Origin: Temnothorax longispinosus
Taxonomy: Eukaryota; Arthropoda; Insecta; Hymenoptera; Formicidae
Direction of reading: 5' to 3'
Assembly (NCBI RefSeq): GCF_030848805.1
Contig: NC_092368.1
Location: 19,843,875-19,907,874, forward strand
Length of the DNA: 64,000 nt
A program made the position numbers and the translations under genes. Each line of letters opens with the position of its first letter. Within the stretch, counting starts at the first letter, position 1. The notes below the pieces were generated by a model. That model did not search any database. It was given only the letters and a program-made list of their open reading frames with translations, and was not told the DNA's origin. This document shows positions 11,484 to 26,115 of the stretch, piece by piece.

Positions 11484-12459
11484 TATAAATTACATGTAAA
11501 AGAGAAAATATTATAGATTTTAGCACACAAGCATACGAAAAGTGCAATATTGAGAATGTAATAAGAAGATATATGGATACAAAGAATAAAACAAAATATA
11601 ATTTTAGAGCTCGAGGATTAAAAATTTCAGTAATAAAGAAAAATGTTCTATAATAGATTGTTAAAATCAATTGGAAGACGCTGTCACAGCACTCGCAACT
11701 TTGTACCTTACAGCTTCTTCTCGGTCTCCCAGAACTTAAAATACTTGTAAAATACTTGTCCAATATGAAGACTTTGGAGAGACCGAGAGTAGCCATTTCA
11801 GGTGTTCGAGTCTTAATCCCGTCCAGAATTTTCCCCATTAAGCCTTCCTCCGAAATCCTCTATCTAATCTAACGTTTTTGCGGGTCTAACGAGATAGGAC
11901 ATTTCGGGGTTCCCGCGTCTTCGTATCCTCGGAGCATTCGTCACCGCACTCGCACATTTTTCACCGAAAAAATTTTTCAATACAGAAAAAACACTCAAAT
12001 TTACATCACACTGCATTGTAAAACAATTATTCGATCCAAGAGTTTATACACTGAAGCATATAAATTAAAATGCTTGAGATTCCGGATAAATACGTGGCGA
12101 ATTAAATTCTCAACGCTGGAGAATATCGCGATAACCAGATCTCCACGAATAGAGAGTCAGTCGATCAATTCGGATCAATGCACTAACGTCGGCACAATTT
12201 TTTAACCGTGTAAAGTTAAACAGCCGTATGCACTTTTCAACATACGAAGAGTGGCGAGCCGTCGCGTTCAACTGGGCGTCATTGTTGCCTGAGACCCACC
12301 TTCTGGGCCTTATTTCTCCTAAGGCGCCTTTGCCGTAACTTCGACAGGTAAGAGCAACGGCGCTTACCTAGTCCACGGGTAGTTGGGTGGAAGGCACCAC
12401 ACCGGCATGCCGGGGTACAGGATATCTGCCGAATGGAGTTGGTGGGAGGTGGGAGGTAA
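11484..12459. other. No confident gene
   Basis: A minus-strand ORF at 11,437-11,838 contains TPEMATLGLSKVFILDKYF, which faintly recalls the end of a myosin motor, but it lies upstream of the myosin fragment in gene order and runs into the MITE. The rest is mixed AT- and GC-rich non-coding DNA. Confidence 0.3.
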
Positions 12460-12614
<155 letters not shown>

Positions 12615-14217
12615 CTTATCTTCTTCTGGGGTCCAACTTCCCCTACTTCTCGCGTGCAAGTGAGCCTGTTACTCCCCCCACTCAGGCCGTGATGCAAACT
12701 GGGAAAAGGCCGCGCGAGTGGTAACATGGAGGGAGGAAAGCCCTGACAGGGGCGGACGACCACTACGAGTAGATCCCTACCACCAAATACGCTCGCTATC
12801 GACGAGAGTATGCGAGAAGTTAACTTTGTTCGCTTCGTTACTGTTGCGAAAACGATAAGAGAGTCGGCGATTGCTGATTTAATGTAAATGTCGAATATTT
12901 TTAATGAAAATTAATAATTTGTTTTACGCACAATTTACAGTTTGTGAAATGATATTTATTTATTAAAGTTAATACAAGGTATTAAATAATAATGCACGTA
13001 ATATTTAATGATTTAAATACCGAATTTAACGTTTTAAATTAATCAATTATTAAAGATAATTTTAGGAAGCTAGATTTACGTAGTTATAATGTTTTAATTT
13101 TTTATAAAAACAGATTAAAATTAGATTATGTGTTATAATGTTTTAATATTTTGTAAAATTAAAACATTACTTCTTTATTAGAAAAAAAACTTAAACAGTT
13201 TAAATAAAATTATAGTATGAAAAAATATATTTAATAAACCTTTATATTTATAAATTATTATATTTTGTTTTTAACAATTTATTCCAAAAAGTAGATAAAT
13301 TATTGACATAAGAATCCATTTGACAAATTTTGAAAATTTTAAAACTATAATTCAAAATTCTATAATTATTGGGTTATAATATAAATATTAATAAGTATAA
13401 AGAGAAAAAGAATATGAAAATATCAAATCTAGAATGTGATAAAGAAATGTTTAATATCTCAGGTGAATCGATTTAAGGCATAGTTCTCGGCCGGAGGAGA
13501 AAGAGGATTCGTTCTTCGCAGCGAAATTCAAATCTATCTGTAGAAAACCGGTTTCGATGTGAACGCGATGAACTTGAATGAAAAACAGGACCGCGGGGAC
13601 TTTCGCAGGTTCGATTCTCGAGTCAAGATCGTAACTCCGCTTCGTTTGATACTGTACCGATCTTCGAAATATGGTCTTTGAAAATGTGTTCCCTGCTCGA
13701 GCGATTTATTACCGATCCGAAAGGTTATCTCAAGATCCTTAATTAGAGCGTATCGATACGTATGCTTGAAGCACAATCTTACATGAAAATAATTTAATAT
13801 AAGTAAACTTGATCGATCATTCGTGCTAATTAATTCATCCGTCAATTAGTAAGGCGAACGTGAATGCGTGCGTGTGTGCCCCGATCTCCCCTACACACAT
13901 GGAGGCGCGTGGTTTGATCGAGTCAAACGTACTTTTTTGATGGCTCGAATCCGGTTTTGGGTCAACGTCCTTATGGAACGCTACGACGCTTATCGAGAGG
14001 GGTGTCGCGTCGATGCTATTTCAGGTCAAGGATTCTAATCTCTGTTACCTAGGATCGGACCATGTACGACTTGAGGGTGTAAGGAGCTGAGGCCGAGGTA
14101 TTAATTTATAAGAAATAAATGGAAATTAAGTTTTCTTTAAAAACTAAATAATATAACATTTATTATAAAAGAAAAAAAGAATTTAAACACTAGCATTACA
14201 AGTTGAGAAAGCTGGCA

Positions 14218-14218
<1 letters not shown>
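12615..14218. other. No gene recognised
   Basis: About 12,880-13,460 is very AT-rich; 13,470-14,100 is more balanced with no domain in any frame. The minus ORF at 13,534-13,845 is not supported. Confidence 0.4.

Positions 14219-14258
<40 letters not shown>
14219..14258. repeat. (TA)n microsatellite
   Basis: About 20 TA steps, followed by two tataaagca words. Confidence 0.9.
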
Positions 14259-14264
<6 letters not shown>

Positions 14265-14491
14265 AAGCATATATATAAGCATTATATATATATAAAGCAA
14301 GCAGGCAGATGTAACAAATTGTGAGGTGAGCATTTCATAATCTATTTTATTAATTGTTACTGATGGAAATAATTATTCATTGGCGCAGTATATCGTTTTC
14401 AGATCACTGTATAATGTAATAATGTATTGAATGTTTAATACATTGTCTAATAAATAAAATATTTTAAATTATATTTTAAAATTTTTAAATA

Positions 14492-15190
14492 GGGGAGACC
14501 GGGGCTAAGCCGACAACGGGGCTAACTTGACACTAGGCTTTTTGCCAATTTAAATCTATCGTAGAAACTTGCCTTTCCTACTATAAATGCGTCTTTATGT
14601 GCCAGTATTATCAACGGAATTTGGTAACATTCTAAGTTATAGTGTAATTTTTAACGCGACATAAGCGTTTTTGATAGTAAAAAGTAATTTTTCTGATCTC
14701 TCGAAAATGTCTACTCTTTCATCGAGCTTTACTCTTGCGAATCTACCGGTAAGTAATTTTGATGGAAAATTCGATGCTTTATACAAATCCGATAATAATT
14801 TTTGCATATTTTCAAAATTTTTTTATTTTTGGAGTAACAAAAGTAAAAAACGACGTTCGGGGCTAAGTCGACAGGGGCTAAGTCGACACGCTGTTTTATT
14901 AGTTCCCAATAATAAACAATGCTTGTAATGCAACATATGGCCCATGACAAATGTGTGCGCACGTGTAATCGCGAATTTACTTGCATAAATTGTTTTTCAG
15001 ACATGAATTTAGATGAAAATAATTGAATGTTTAACAATTTTTGTTCTCATTATTTCCAATGATTGTTTTACTTAATTCCAAATTTTTGTACTTTCTAAAT
15101 ACACGATAAACAAATGTATATTTAGTTTCAGACAATAAAAACGAAATTCCAGATCAACGTGTGTCGATCAGGCAAAGTGTCGAGTTTACC
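14492..15190 (+). mobile_element. Pogo-like element, truncated copy 1
   Basis: It starts TA then ggggagaccggggctaagcc, the same end as the complete copy at 37,725-38,753, and the two run parallel for hundreds of bases (tctactctttcatcgagctt, gattttgat.gaaaattcgatg). This copy has lost part of the body and the right end. Near 14,900-15,000 it keeps a decayed trace of the PHD-like finger seen in copy 2. The last recognisable words are gtcgagtttaccccggcc at about 15,180. Confidence 0.7.
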
Positions 15191-15199
15191 CCGGCCGTT

Positions 15200-16720
15200 C
15201 TCTCTTTTTCTTTCATTTAGGTTTCTCACTCCATCTTTTACAGGTCTAAAATCTAAAACCTGACCAGCTATCTGATTGTAGAAGATCTTCCAGAAAGAAA
15301 TTCAGGCAGGTAGAAACAGAAAACCAGTTCTAACTAGCTCCACGGGATTATATTCCCCTCTAATGGGGGCTCCACGGGGCAGCATACTTCATGCTCTCTT
15401 AGTCTCTCCCCCACTTACTTTCTAACTCTACCTTCTATAGGTACCTATCGGATTTTGAGTTATAATGCTGATATAAAGTTTCCTGTTACATTTACCGTCA
15501 AATTTAAAAATATCAGCCTCAATGGTCGAATTGTGAAAGAGACGCTCCTCCGGCTAGGCCGAGCCGGCCGGGCTGGGCGTCGCTTTCGATATACTTAAGG
15601 GCTTACACCTGAGTAAAGTGACCATATTTTAGGAATTTTTTTCTCGGGAAATAATTGCTATATTTAAAAACTTTTTTTTTTGTTAAAAAGAGCATGTATT
15701 CTAGTACGTTTGTGAATTTTTTAATTAAAATTTATTAACATTAAATATTGTTTATTGGCATCAGCGTAAGCCCCGTTTTTTTGCGGTGTTCACCATTTTG
15801 GGTTGTCACGTCATCTGGTACAAAAATATGCATTAAATTCCTAATTAGTTATATACAAGACAGTTAGCTACGAGCCAAAAAAAATTTAAAAAAAAAATTC
15901 CAATGCATTTTTTAAACATTTGTAACAAAAAATTTATAAAAGTTTGATCGTAGCTAATTAGACAAAGCATCCAAGAATATCGTGTCCAAATTTCAAAAAG
16001 ATCTATCGATCCGTTCTCGAGATATCGTGAACACCGTTTTTAAAAACCATGTTTCGAGAAAAACGCGTTTTAAGTTTGAGAAGAGATTTGGATATCATTA
16101 ATTGTTTATAATGCTATAACTTGAAAACAACTCGTCTTACGAAAAAAATGCAAAAGACAAAAAAGTTTTATTTTGACTCGAAAATATTAGTAATAATTAA
16201 AAAAATTTTTTTTGTTAATTAACAATAAAATTGTTTAAAAAAAAATTTTTTTTATAATTTTATTTTTAGTCGGCAATTCCGGGGCCATATAAAAGTCCTT
16301 TGATGACGACTTGAGGAGAGGCTTCTCGAAGGACACGAAGTCCTGAGAGGAGAGAGCTATCTCGCGATACCGGCGAAAAAGGCGCGATACCGCTACGCTC
16401 CGCTCCGCCCCGCTTCAGTAAAACTTCAGTAACTTCTACAATTCTTCGAATTTCTTAATAATATTTTAACACAATATTTTTGAAACTATATATTTTCAAG
16501 AAATGCAATAAAAAAAAATCGATTTTTTCAAAATTCTACTCAGGTGTAAGCCCTTAATCATTCAGCGTCTGGAATGTGGTCAATCACAATAAGTCGTTTA
16601 CAGTTTGTTTCTAAAAGACGGTTATTTAGTATCGTGGTTATTGAAGTAATTATCAATTTAATTACGCGTACTATTACGGCTCATACCGATTGCGCTTACC
16701 GATTAAACATGCCGCGACGC
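15200..16720 (+). repeat. Dispersed repeat R1, copy 1 (split by an insertion)
   Basis: 15,200-15,598 plus 16,558-16,695 equals the reverse complement of 45,010-45,545 with modest divergence, for example around cctgaccagctatctgat, ggtacctatcggattttgag and gagacgctcctccggctagg. The part between is the TTAA insertion. I see no coding content; an ORF on the copy near 45 kb is not conserved here. Confidence 0.85.
15599..16553. mobile_element. TTAA-flanked insertion (piggyBac-type MITE), 955 bp
   Basis: The ends are gggcttacacctgagta (15,599) and tactcaggtgtaagccc (to 16,553), perfect inverted repeats, flanked on both sides by TTAA (15,595-15,598 and 16,554-16,557). The R1 copy near 45,165 has the uninterrupted site with a single TTAA, which proves insertion with TTAA duplication. 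TTAA is the piggyBac target. The interior is AT-rich, with a GC-rich block near 16,300-16,430 and no transposase frame. Confidence 0.85.
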
Positions 16721-16724
16721 GACG

Positions 16725-19040
<2,316 letters not shown>

Positions 19041-19041
19041 T

Positions 19042-19199
19042 TATAGCGTTTTCGATTTGCGACTTAAACCGACTCGGGTCGCATCATGTATACAGGACTC
19101 TAGCATCATTGACGTAGAATACATACATATCTATGTATGTATTCCACGTCCATTGATGCGACCCGAGTCGGGTCGAGTAATAAATCGAAAACGCCATTA
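19042..19199. repeat. Foldback hairpin, about 158 bp
   Basis: The arm tagcgttttcgatttgcgac..gactcgggtcgcatca (19,042-19,085) pairs with 19,154-19,199. The loop contains a second palindrome at 19,110-19,150 (gaatacatacat / atgtatgtattc). Probably a small foldback MITE. Confidence 0.7.
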
Positions 19200-21254
19200 G
19201 TCAGTGAAAGTGGCGAGTAGCGCGCCGAGTAGTCGGGCTCCAAGCGATTGCAGCACTAAAGGATCAAGGCCGGCCGCTTAGGCGACGACTACGGAACGCA
19301 CGATAATAAGACGTTCGCGTTCTCCATACCATTTTCTAGACGTTCGCCGTCGCTGCCGATATATCGGCCCACGGAAGCTGAAAGCCACTGAATGCTGACT
19401 GCCGCCGCACTCGCGCTGTTCGGAAATTGGGCCCGGAGATACACGGACGGATCGAGTCGCGAAGCGCGCTTCGAGCACCTCTGGGAAGTCTCAGACGGAT
19501 GAATGGCCGTCCGTCGCGAGCCGTTTGCGTAATTCCTTGGTTGAATGATGAAGCACTCGGCCCAATCTCAGTCGAGCAATAAAAGTCGAGAACGGTAGAG
19601 AGAAGTTTGTGCCGGAGTAAAAATTGTTTTCAGAATAGTCCTAAAAAGCGATAGGCAAGACAGAAAGAGAAAAAAAAAGAAATAATCGTCGTCGTGTAGC
19701 GGTGATGACAGCCATTGGCAAACTGACCCAAACAGTAATGATAATTTTCTTATTATCGAATAATTAATCGGCAACAGTAACGGATGATTTATTCAGTTCA
19801 CATTAGTTGACGATGGCTTTAGATCGACCATCTACTAATCTCTGTAAGCTAATGGAGAATAATTCTCGGGATAATCTGTGTGTGATTTACTAAAATTAAT
19901 AATCTAATTAATTCAGACCAGTTGGCGTTGATTCTGAATTTATATTGCACCAGCTAGACTGTTATCTGGTTTACGATATTCTAACAGATTAATGATAGTC
20001 GTTAATCTTCTCGAAGCTTTAACGAGGCAATTTCTGTTGGCGAGCCGGACGAGGAAGTCGGATTCCGCTTCGGCGAGCGTGGAAGGACGCACGTAGCGGC
20101 AGTGATTTTTTACATATGCGCCTCGTCGGCTTGAATGTCGAAGATAAACGGAAACGTCGCGGTTGATATCGGCATCCGATGGACGTAAAAGCCAATCGAA
20201 CGATGAGATTATACGTTCCTATGCGAATTAAACCGTGGTTCTATATGGCTGCTCTAGAAGATCTCTCACAAGCCGACGATAATAAACGTAGTGGTGCACC
20301 GAAAAATTCCCGTTGCGATTACGATTAAAATTTCAATAACGAGATTAGAATTTTAACAAGAGATCCAGCTAGTATGCAAAAATTCAAAATAACGCTTTTT
20401 GATTAAATTTTGACGAAATAGCAATTTTTTGGTCAACTTCTATAGAACAATTTTTTCCCTGCACGATATTGAGAATGCAGGTATAGAACATTCCAAAATA
20501 TTCAATTTTATTTTTATTAAATATTTCTTGGTAAATTAGAATTTTAATTATTTTTAAATTGATTCTGTTTTGGGATATTAATTATTTTCGAACCACTATA
20601 AAATGTCTCGATATTAAAATAGCTAGAAATAAAGATTTTTTGCAAACGTCAAAAATATTCCACCATTGTAAGTTTTGCTTTTCTAAAACATTGATGCGAT
20701 TTGTAATTTTAAATTAGATACTTAAATAATTGCAATAAATAATTAAATTCAAACAATCAAATTAGAAAAGTTGGCAAACAAACTGTAATTAAAACTAGCC
20801 TCATGGATTCTAGTGTATCCTGTATATAAATTTGATATAGTTATTGTGAAATTATATACGTAATATATCTATATGAATTGTATTACCAATCGTCTCGCTG
20901 GCGTTGCTATTACTAACTATAAGTAGTAGAGATCTACATTAGGCAGGACGAAGATAACGAAATCGGAATCTCATAAACTATGGACGATACTTATATCGCT
21001 CCTTCTATGTTTAGACATTTTTTATCTAGTAGGGTTGACCAGGGCGAGTCGGATCAATTTTTCTTTCTCGGTAAAAAAAGTAGTCGAAAACAAATTTTGT
21101 TATTTAATTTTATTATAGATTCTTAATCTTTGGAACTTTGGCTTGAATTTCATATAATAAAATAATACATATACATAGTAATTTTTATTACATAATAAAA
21201 ATATATTGTAAAAAGAAGAGAATTATCCGATTCGCTCAAAAATTGGGGGCAAGA
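19200..21254. other. No gene recognised
   Basis: Mixed GC-rich (19,200-20,250) and AT-rich (20,280-21,250) DNA. Small ORFs on both strands lack domains and intron-exon structure. Confidence 0.4.
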
Positions 21255-21507
21255 AATTGGAGGTAATTCGGGACCCAAAAACAAGCAAAAAAGTTCATAC
21301 AAACATAGGTCCGGAAATGAGCCGTTTCCGAGTTATAGCCACTTTTATGTTCAAAAATCGTAATTTAGAATCCGCTTGGCATCCCTCTTTCTTAATTATT
21401 TCTTAAATTAAAAATTTTTATTTTTAAATATTTTTAATTTTTTTAATTTTAATTTTTTTTTTTTCAATTTTTCAATATTTGTAAATACGATTACATTATT
21501 TTTAAAA

Positions 21508-21635
21508 GAAATCAGTTGTTTTCACGGCTACTTGAAATCAGTTGTTTTCACGGCTATTCAAAATCAGTTGTTTTCACGGCTATTCAAAATCAGTTGTTTT
21601 CACGCCTATTCAAAATCAGTAAGTAAATCACGGCT
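21508..21635. repeat. 26-bp tandem repeat, about five units
   Basis: The unit aaatcagttgttttcacggc plus tattca is repeated with few changes and lies inside the mariner-type remnant, upstream of the HTH fragment. Confidence 0.85.
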
Positions 21636-21708
21636 TTTCAATAAGTTTCAAATTATTATTTAACAACACCTTACTTTTAGGTTGTATCTAATTTTTCCGT
21701 ATTCATCA

Positions 21709-21884
21709 ATGGATCGTTTAAGTTTTAATGAATTAGCTGATATGCATCTTATGTATGGTCTTGCTCAAAGTAATGCTGCCGAGGCAAGAAGATTAGACAT
21801 CCAGGTCTTTTCCAAATCGAGATGTACCGGGAATAGCGTCTTTTCGAAATGTAGACAGAAACTTGAGAGAATTTGGTAATTGTA
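21709..21884 (+). pseudogene. DUF4817-type helix-turn-helix fragment, frameshifted
   Basis: The reading MDRLSFNELADMHLMYGLAQ followed by SNAAEARRL is the start of the short HTH domain (DUF4817) found at the N-terminus of many insect transposon proteins. After RRL the homologous reading continues in another frame as SRSFPNRDVPGIASFRNV and RNLREFG up to about 21,884, so there is a +1 change near 21,800. No DDE region follows; the right inverted repeat begins within about 30 bases. It is a deleted, non-functional copy. Confidence 0.65.
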
Positions 21885-22483
21885 ATTAAAAAAAATTGAA
21901 AATAAAAATTTACGATTTTTGAACATAAAAGTGGCTATAACTTGGAAACGGCTCATTTCCGGACCTATGTTTGTATGAACTTTTTTGCTTGTTTTTGGGT
22001 CCCGAATCACCTCCCGAAGTGGAGTAGGCGATTTTTCGGACACCCTGTATATATTGTATATATATATATATATTTGTACTTACAAATATAGGGTGATTTG
22101 ATGGCGAATCTCAGAACACGTGCAGCAGCGATCTCAAGAAATCTGTCCTTCAACAGGGTATCTCTCGAGGGCGAACTCAGAACACGTGCAACAGCAGCGA
22201 ACGCGAGATTATCTCGGAGGAATATTAGGAACGTCGTCACTCGGGATCCGTGTTTTTCACAATTCACACCAAACATTAGAACAACGGCACTTCAGTTTCA
22301 CTTTTCCTTTTCGACTTCGTGCCCGATCGACAGTCTTCGGCTTGCTTCGGCTTCCCATTCCTGCCTGGCCCTGCCGCCATGACGTTTCTTCCCTTCTCCT
22401 ACTACTTTCACCCCCGTGGTCAGTGCCGCACTAGAGAGAAACCTGAGATAAGACACCAAAGGTGCAGGATGCGGATTGGTCGT

Positions 22484-24286
22484 CCGCCATTAATGGGATA
22501 CTTCCGCTTTGAGTATATTTTAGTAAAGATAGCTAGTGTATAGTATATGTCACTAATGGCCGCAGGGGAAAGTGATCAAAACAGGCCGTATTGTTCTCTA
22601 AAAAGAGGCAAGAAGAAATATAAGAAATATTATAACTGATAAAGTGAGAAAAAATAAAAGTGTAAGTATTGTACATACTTAATAAATCCAATTTTATTAC
22701 AATTGATTTTATATTATCATTTAACACTGAAATGAGAATACATAACTTCAACTATAAATCATCAAATTAACTAATATTGATAAATATAAATTTATTTTAG
22801 AAAATGCGATATTGCGAAGCAGTTAATTGTGGCAATTCAAGTAAAAAAGGCTTCAAAATGTGCCATTTCCCTACTTCTCCGAACCGAAGAGCAAAATGGA
22901 TAAAAAATGTGGGGCGTGATAACTGGTCTCCTAAAAAGTATTCAACATTATGTGAAATAAGTATATTCAAGTTTTTTGTGATTTGAGTTTACTTATATTT
23001 AACTTATTTCTTATTCTAGAAACATTTTTCGGATAAAATGTGGGAAAATGCACAAAAAATTGAAAAAAAGAAAAAATTAAAGCCAACAGCAGTTCCCAAT
23101 CGTTTTGACCAGCCAACTCTTCCTTTATCTTTACTTACAACTATTTTAGGTAATTATTTATACTATTCGAATAATAATCATAAAAAGATTGGCAAGTAAA
23201 TGATATTACTTTGATTTCATTTTAGAAGAGTATATTGAAGAACAAACTTCAAACAATCATTCTGAACACAATTAATATTTTTCGATATTTTTGTCTGACA
23301 TCTAATGCAGTTAAGGAAGTATTTTTTATACCTGCATGTTTCATTTGTTATTGATATTATTTATTAATAATATTCAATTTTCATTAATTTATTTTTATTG
23401 TTATTTTCAGGCAAAAATATCCCAAGAACGTGTTAATCAAATCATGCAGACCATTATTATCCGTCATACATGAATTTTCAACATTAAAATCAACAAGATT
23501 TTTTGTATTCATAATTTTTTGCGTTTTTTGAACACGAACAAAAATGTCTATAATTTAAATTCCGTTTAATTATAAATAATTTTAAATTGTACATATCATT
23601 TCAAATTGTCAGAAAATTGTTCATATTTGTCTTATTTGAGCGAAGCAAAAACTAATACTTCTCTCAAGAAATCACGCTTTTGTCTTATTAAAGAAATAAA
23701 AATGTTTTCTTTATTTTATTCTTAAATTATTTAAAAACTACTGAACCCATTGGATTACAAATCCTCTTTCTGAACCCTCAAAACATGGAGATGTATTATG
23801 AATACAATTTTTGTTAATTAAGCTACTGATCGTAATATTTTCCTTATTTTCTAAAAAGTTTTAATTTTCAGAGCTGGAAGTTAATAATATACATTTGCTC
23901 AGACTATCGCGTCAACACATTTTTAGTATAAAAATGATTTTCAAAATTGTTCTGTTTTTTTATTTATTTATTGAATTTACAAATTTGCTATATAAAAACT
24001 TTTAAATTTATACAAAAAATTATTTATTGCATTGTTTACTGCATTTATTAACTTTTTGTGATACATTAAATTTATCAGTATTTGTTGTTTGTTACTATTT
24101 ACTCAATTTCTTAATTTACTGAATTTATTTTATTTAATTAAATTTTATTTATTGCTTCAATTTAATTGAATTAATTCCTCAATTTAAATTGAATTTATGT
24201 AGACATATTTTCGATACAGTTATTTTATTTTATTCAAAAGTGACGCGTAATATGCCTGCCGTCACTTCCGCTCCCATTAATGGCGG
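22484..24286. mobile_element. Candidate THAP-bearing element with 14-bp inverted ends
   Basis: ccgccattaatggg (22,484-22,497) and its exact inverse cccattaatggcgg (24,273-24,286) enclose the THAP gene. THAP domains are the DNA-binding end of P-type transposases, so a THAP ORF between inverted ends suggests a P-like or derived element. No target duplication is evident and the rest of the interior is AT-rich without a transposase body, so the boundary call is tentative. Confidence 0.35.
22804..23275 (+). CDS. THAP zinc-finger protein, short, donor-site defect
   Basis: Three exons: 22804-22956, 23020-23149 and 23226-23275, about 110 residues. The THAP features are present: C4 and C9 (MRYCEAVNC), FP (CHFPTSPNRRAKW), W of the WIKNVGRDNW block, C-x2-H formed across the first junction (CE|KHF), and the AVP motif (TAVPNRF). 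THAP domains bind specific DNA through a C2CH zinc site. There is no transposase or partner domain after it; the tail is EEYIEEQTSNNHSEHN. The first intron would start with ATAAGT rather than GTAAGT, a G-to-A change at the donor, which probably blocks the splice that completes the zinc site. The other boundaries are normal. It may be a recently disabled copy. Confidence 0.6.
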
Positions 24287-24385
24287 CTTTGTCTCATCCC
24301 TCATTAAAGGATCCCTATAATAGGGACAGATTTTCCGACGCGCCGACTAAGAAAGTGCAACTCAACTACGTTGTTTTGCTCGGTA

Positions 24386-24602
24386 AAACCAAAAATTTTT
24401 TATTCAGGAAAAGTGTGGCTATCGTCTGAACTAAAACTAAACTAAATATTTTCATTTTGGCGGCCTTTTTATTAAAAATATTATAACTTTTTTTAAAATT
24501 TTGGAATTATTTTATTAAAAGAAAAAACTAATAAACGTATAATGTTTATTCTAGTTCAGACGGCAGTCACACTTCTTCTGAATAAAAAAATTTTTGGTTT
24601 TT
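24386..24602. mobile_element. Short foldback MITE, about 217 bp
   Basis: The arm aaaccaaaaattttttattc..gtgtggctatcgtctgaact pairs with agttcagacggcagtcacac..aataaaaaaatttttggttt at 24,552-24,602. The centre is AT-rich and non-coding. Confidence 0.7.
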
Positions 24603-24962
24603 GCGTTTCTGATACCTAGAACAGTTAGAATCATTTACATCGTCTGTCATTTATACTTATTCTAGTAAACAGGATATAACATAAAAAAGAGCATTTTTAT
24701 TACTTAAAAAATAAAAATATATTCTCAAAATAAAGTTAAAAGAACATGAAAAGTTTAACGTTATTCGGTTTCTCCGTTTTCCTACAAAAAATTCATGAAA
24801 AATACCTATTTTCACGACCTTTCAAATCAGAATACTCCCTTAATTTATTATTGGTTATTAATATATTGTTGGTAATTACATATAAAGTAATTAGAAAACA
24901 TATAGTACAAAATAGTTTCAATATTTAAATTATTAGAAAAATATAGGAAGAGCGCAATTATT

Positions 24963-25064
24963 TTATCGTGGTTCGATAATAACATATGTACCGCCTTTTA
25001 CTGCGAGAGCAAATGATTTTTCGTTGAAAATAAACGGCACTGCAGTCTAGGTATGAGGTTTGAA
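24963..25064 (-). pseudogene. Duplicate terminal exon of an unknown gene, copy B (internal stop)
   Basis: After an AACAAG acceptor the minus strand reads FKPHT, a TAG stop, then TAVPFIFNEKSFALAVKGG and TYVIIEPR before a stop. It is a clear relative of the exon at 25,620-25,722. The in-frame TAG shows that this copy is not functional as an exon in that frame. Confidence 0.5.
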
Positions 25065-25619
25065 CTTGTTACATATATTTGTATGATATTGTTACAAAAC
25101 GTACAAAAATTAAAGTATGTAATAAATTAGAATATAGTAAATATGTAATATAATAATTATTATAGACTATATTTCATTATTAATATGCATTAAAATACGA
25201 AACAAATTATTTTTTGCAAAAATTAATAAAGCGTATCACCCAACGTGGTTCAAATTACTCTATAAAAATCTACCTTCAAATGTTATAACATTAAACTTAA
25301 TATAAATAAACAAAATTTGTTAGAATCACGTTGTAAAATTTAGCATTACAACTCAACAAGAACAAAGTTTAGTTATATTTAATAGTTTTCAAGTTATCTT
25401 ATAAAAGGTTTAGAGTGGTTTGAATTACTCCATCTTCCTCTAATTAATATTTTCAAAAATAACTGTTTCATGTGTATTATGTAACAGTTTTTTTTACGTT
25501 TACCCGCAAACATATATACTGCAATTTGGCTGTTAAAAAACATTTGAGACACCTTGTACATTCTTCAAATATAAGCCAAAAATAGAAATATTTTTAATTC
25601 ACGTAAGAGCACAATTATT

Positions 25620-25783
25620 TTATCGTGGCTCGATAACGAGGTATACACCACCCTTCACTGCAAGGCCGAAAAATTTTTCGTTGAAAATGAAAGGTACCGC
25701 AATCTGGGAATGCGGTTTAAACCTATATTTTGAAAGAAGACTTACGAGTTCGATTTTGGTTTGTATATTGCCAAATGGTTCAC
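25620..25783 (-). CDS. Two terminal exons of an unidentified gene, copy A
   Basis: A 38-base exon (25783-25746, TTTTTAG acceptor, GTAAGT donor) joins in phase 2 to 25722-25620 and reads VNHLAIYKPKSNS, then FKPHSQIAVPFIFNEKFFG and LAVKGGVYLVIEPR before TAA. Conservation of this reading between two diverged copies (see 24,963-25,064) supports it being coding. I do not recognise the family. No earlier exon was found up to 28 kb, so this may be a partial duplicate of a gene elsewhere or a gene tail whose upstream introns are long. Confidence 0.45.
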
Positions 25784-26115
25784 CTAAAAATTAATAATGG
25801 ATAAAACTTATATATAAAACGTTTGCATGGTAACCTATTATAGATTTAGCAAGTTCTTTTTTATCAATATAAAAAATATTTACTCATTTTTTTCATTGAA
25901 AAAAACCATACAAAAATTTAGAAAATTAAATTAATAAGTTATTAATTAAATATTTTTATAAATATTTTTGCGAAAAGAGCGAAACTAACATATTTTAATT
26001 AAGTGTAATTTACCAAACTAAATATAATTTATATTTTATTAAATTTTCTTAATAAACATTCGCGTGATTCAATAATTATTATTAAAATAAAATCGAACAA
26101 AATGTTAAAAAATAT

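Larger units (their letters stand above)
21255..22046. mobile_element. Mariner-type remnant with about 100-bp inverted repeats
   Basis: The arm 21,282-21,365 (gacccaaaaacaagc, tcatacaaacataggtccgg, gagttatagccacttttatg) is repeated inverted at 21,915-22,010. The right end runs out through cggacaccctgtata, the inverse of the ACAGGGTGT end. The left terminal motif is gone. Inside are a 26-bp tandem array and a broken HTH gene fragment. Confidence 0.65.

Noticed and set aside
11437..11838. GLSKVF-containing minus ORF as a further myosin exon
   Set aside because: It lies on the wrong side of the myosin fragment for exon order, has no fitting splice sites, and the similarity is about six residues.
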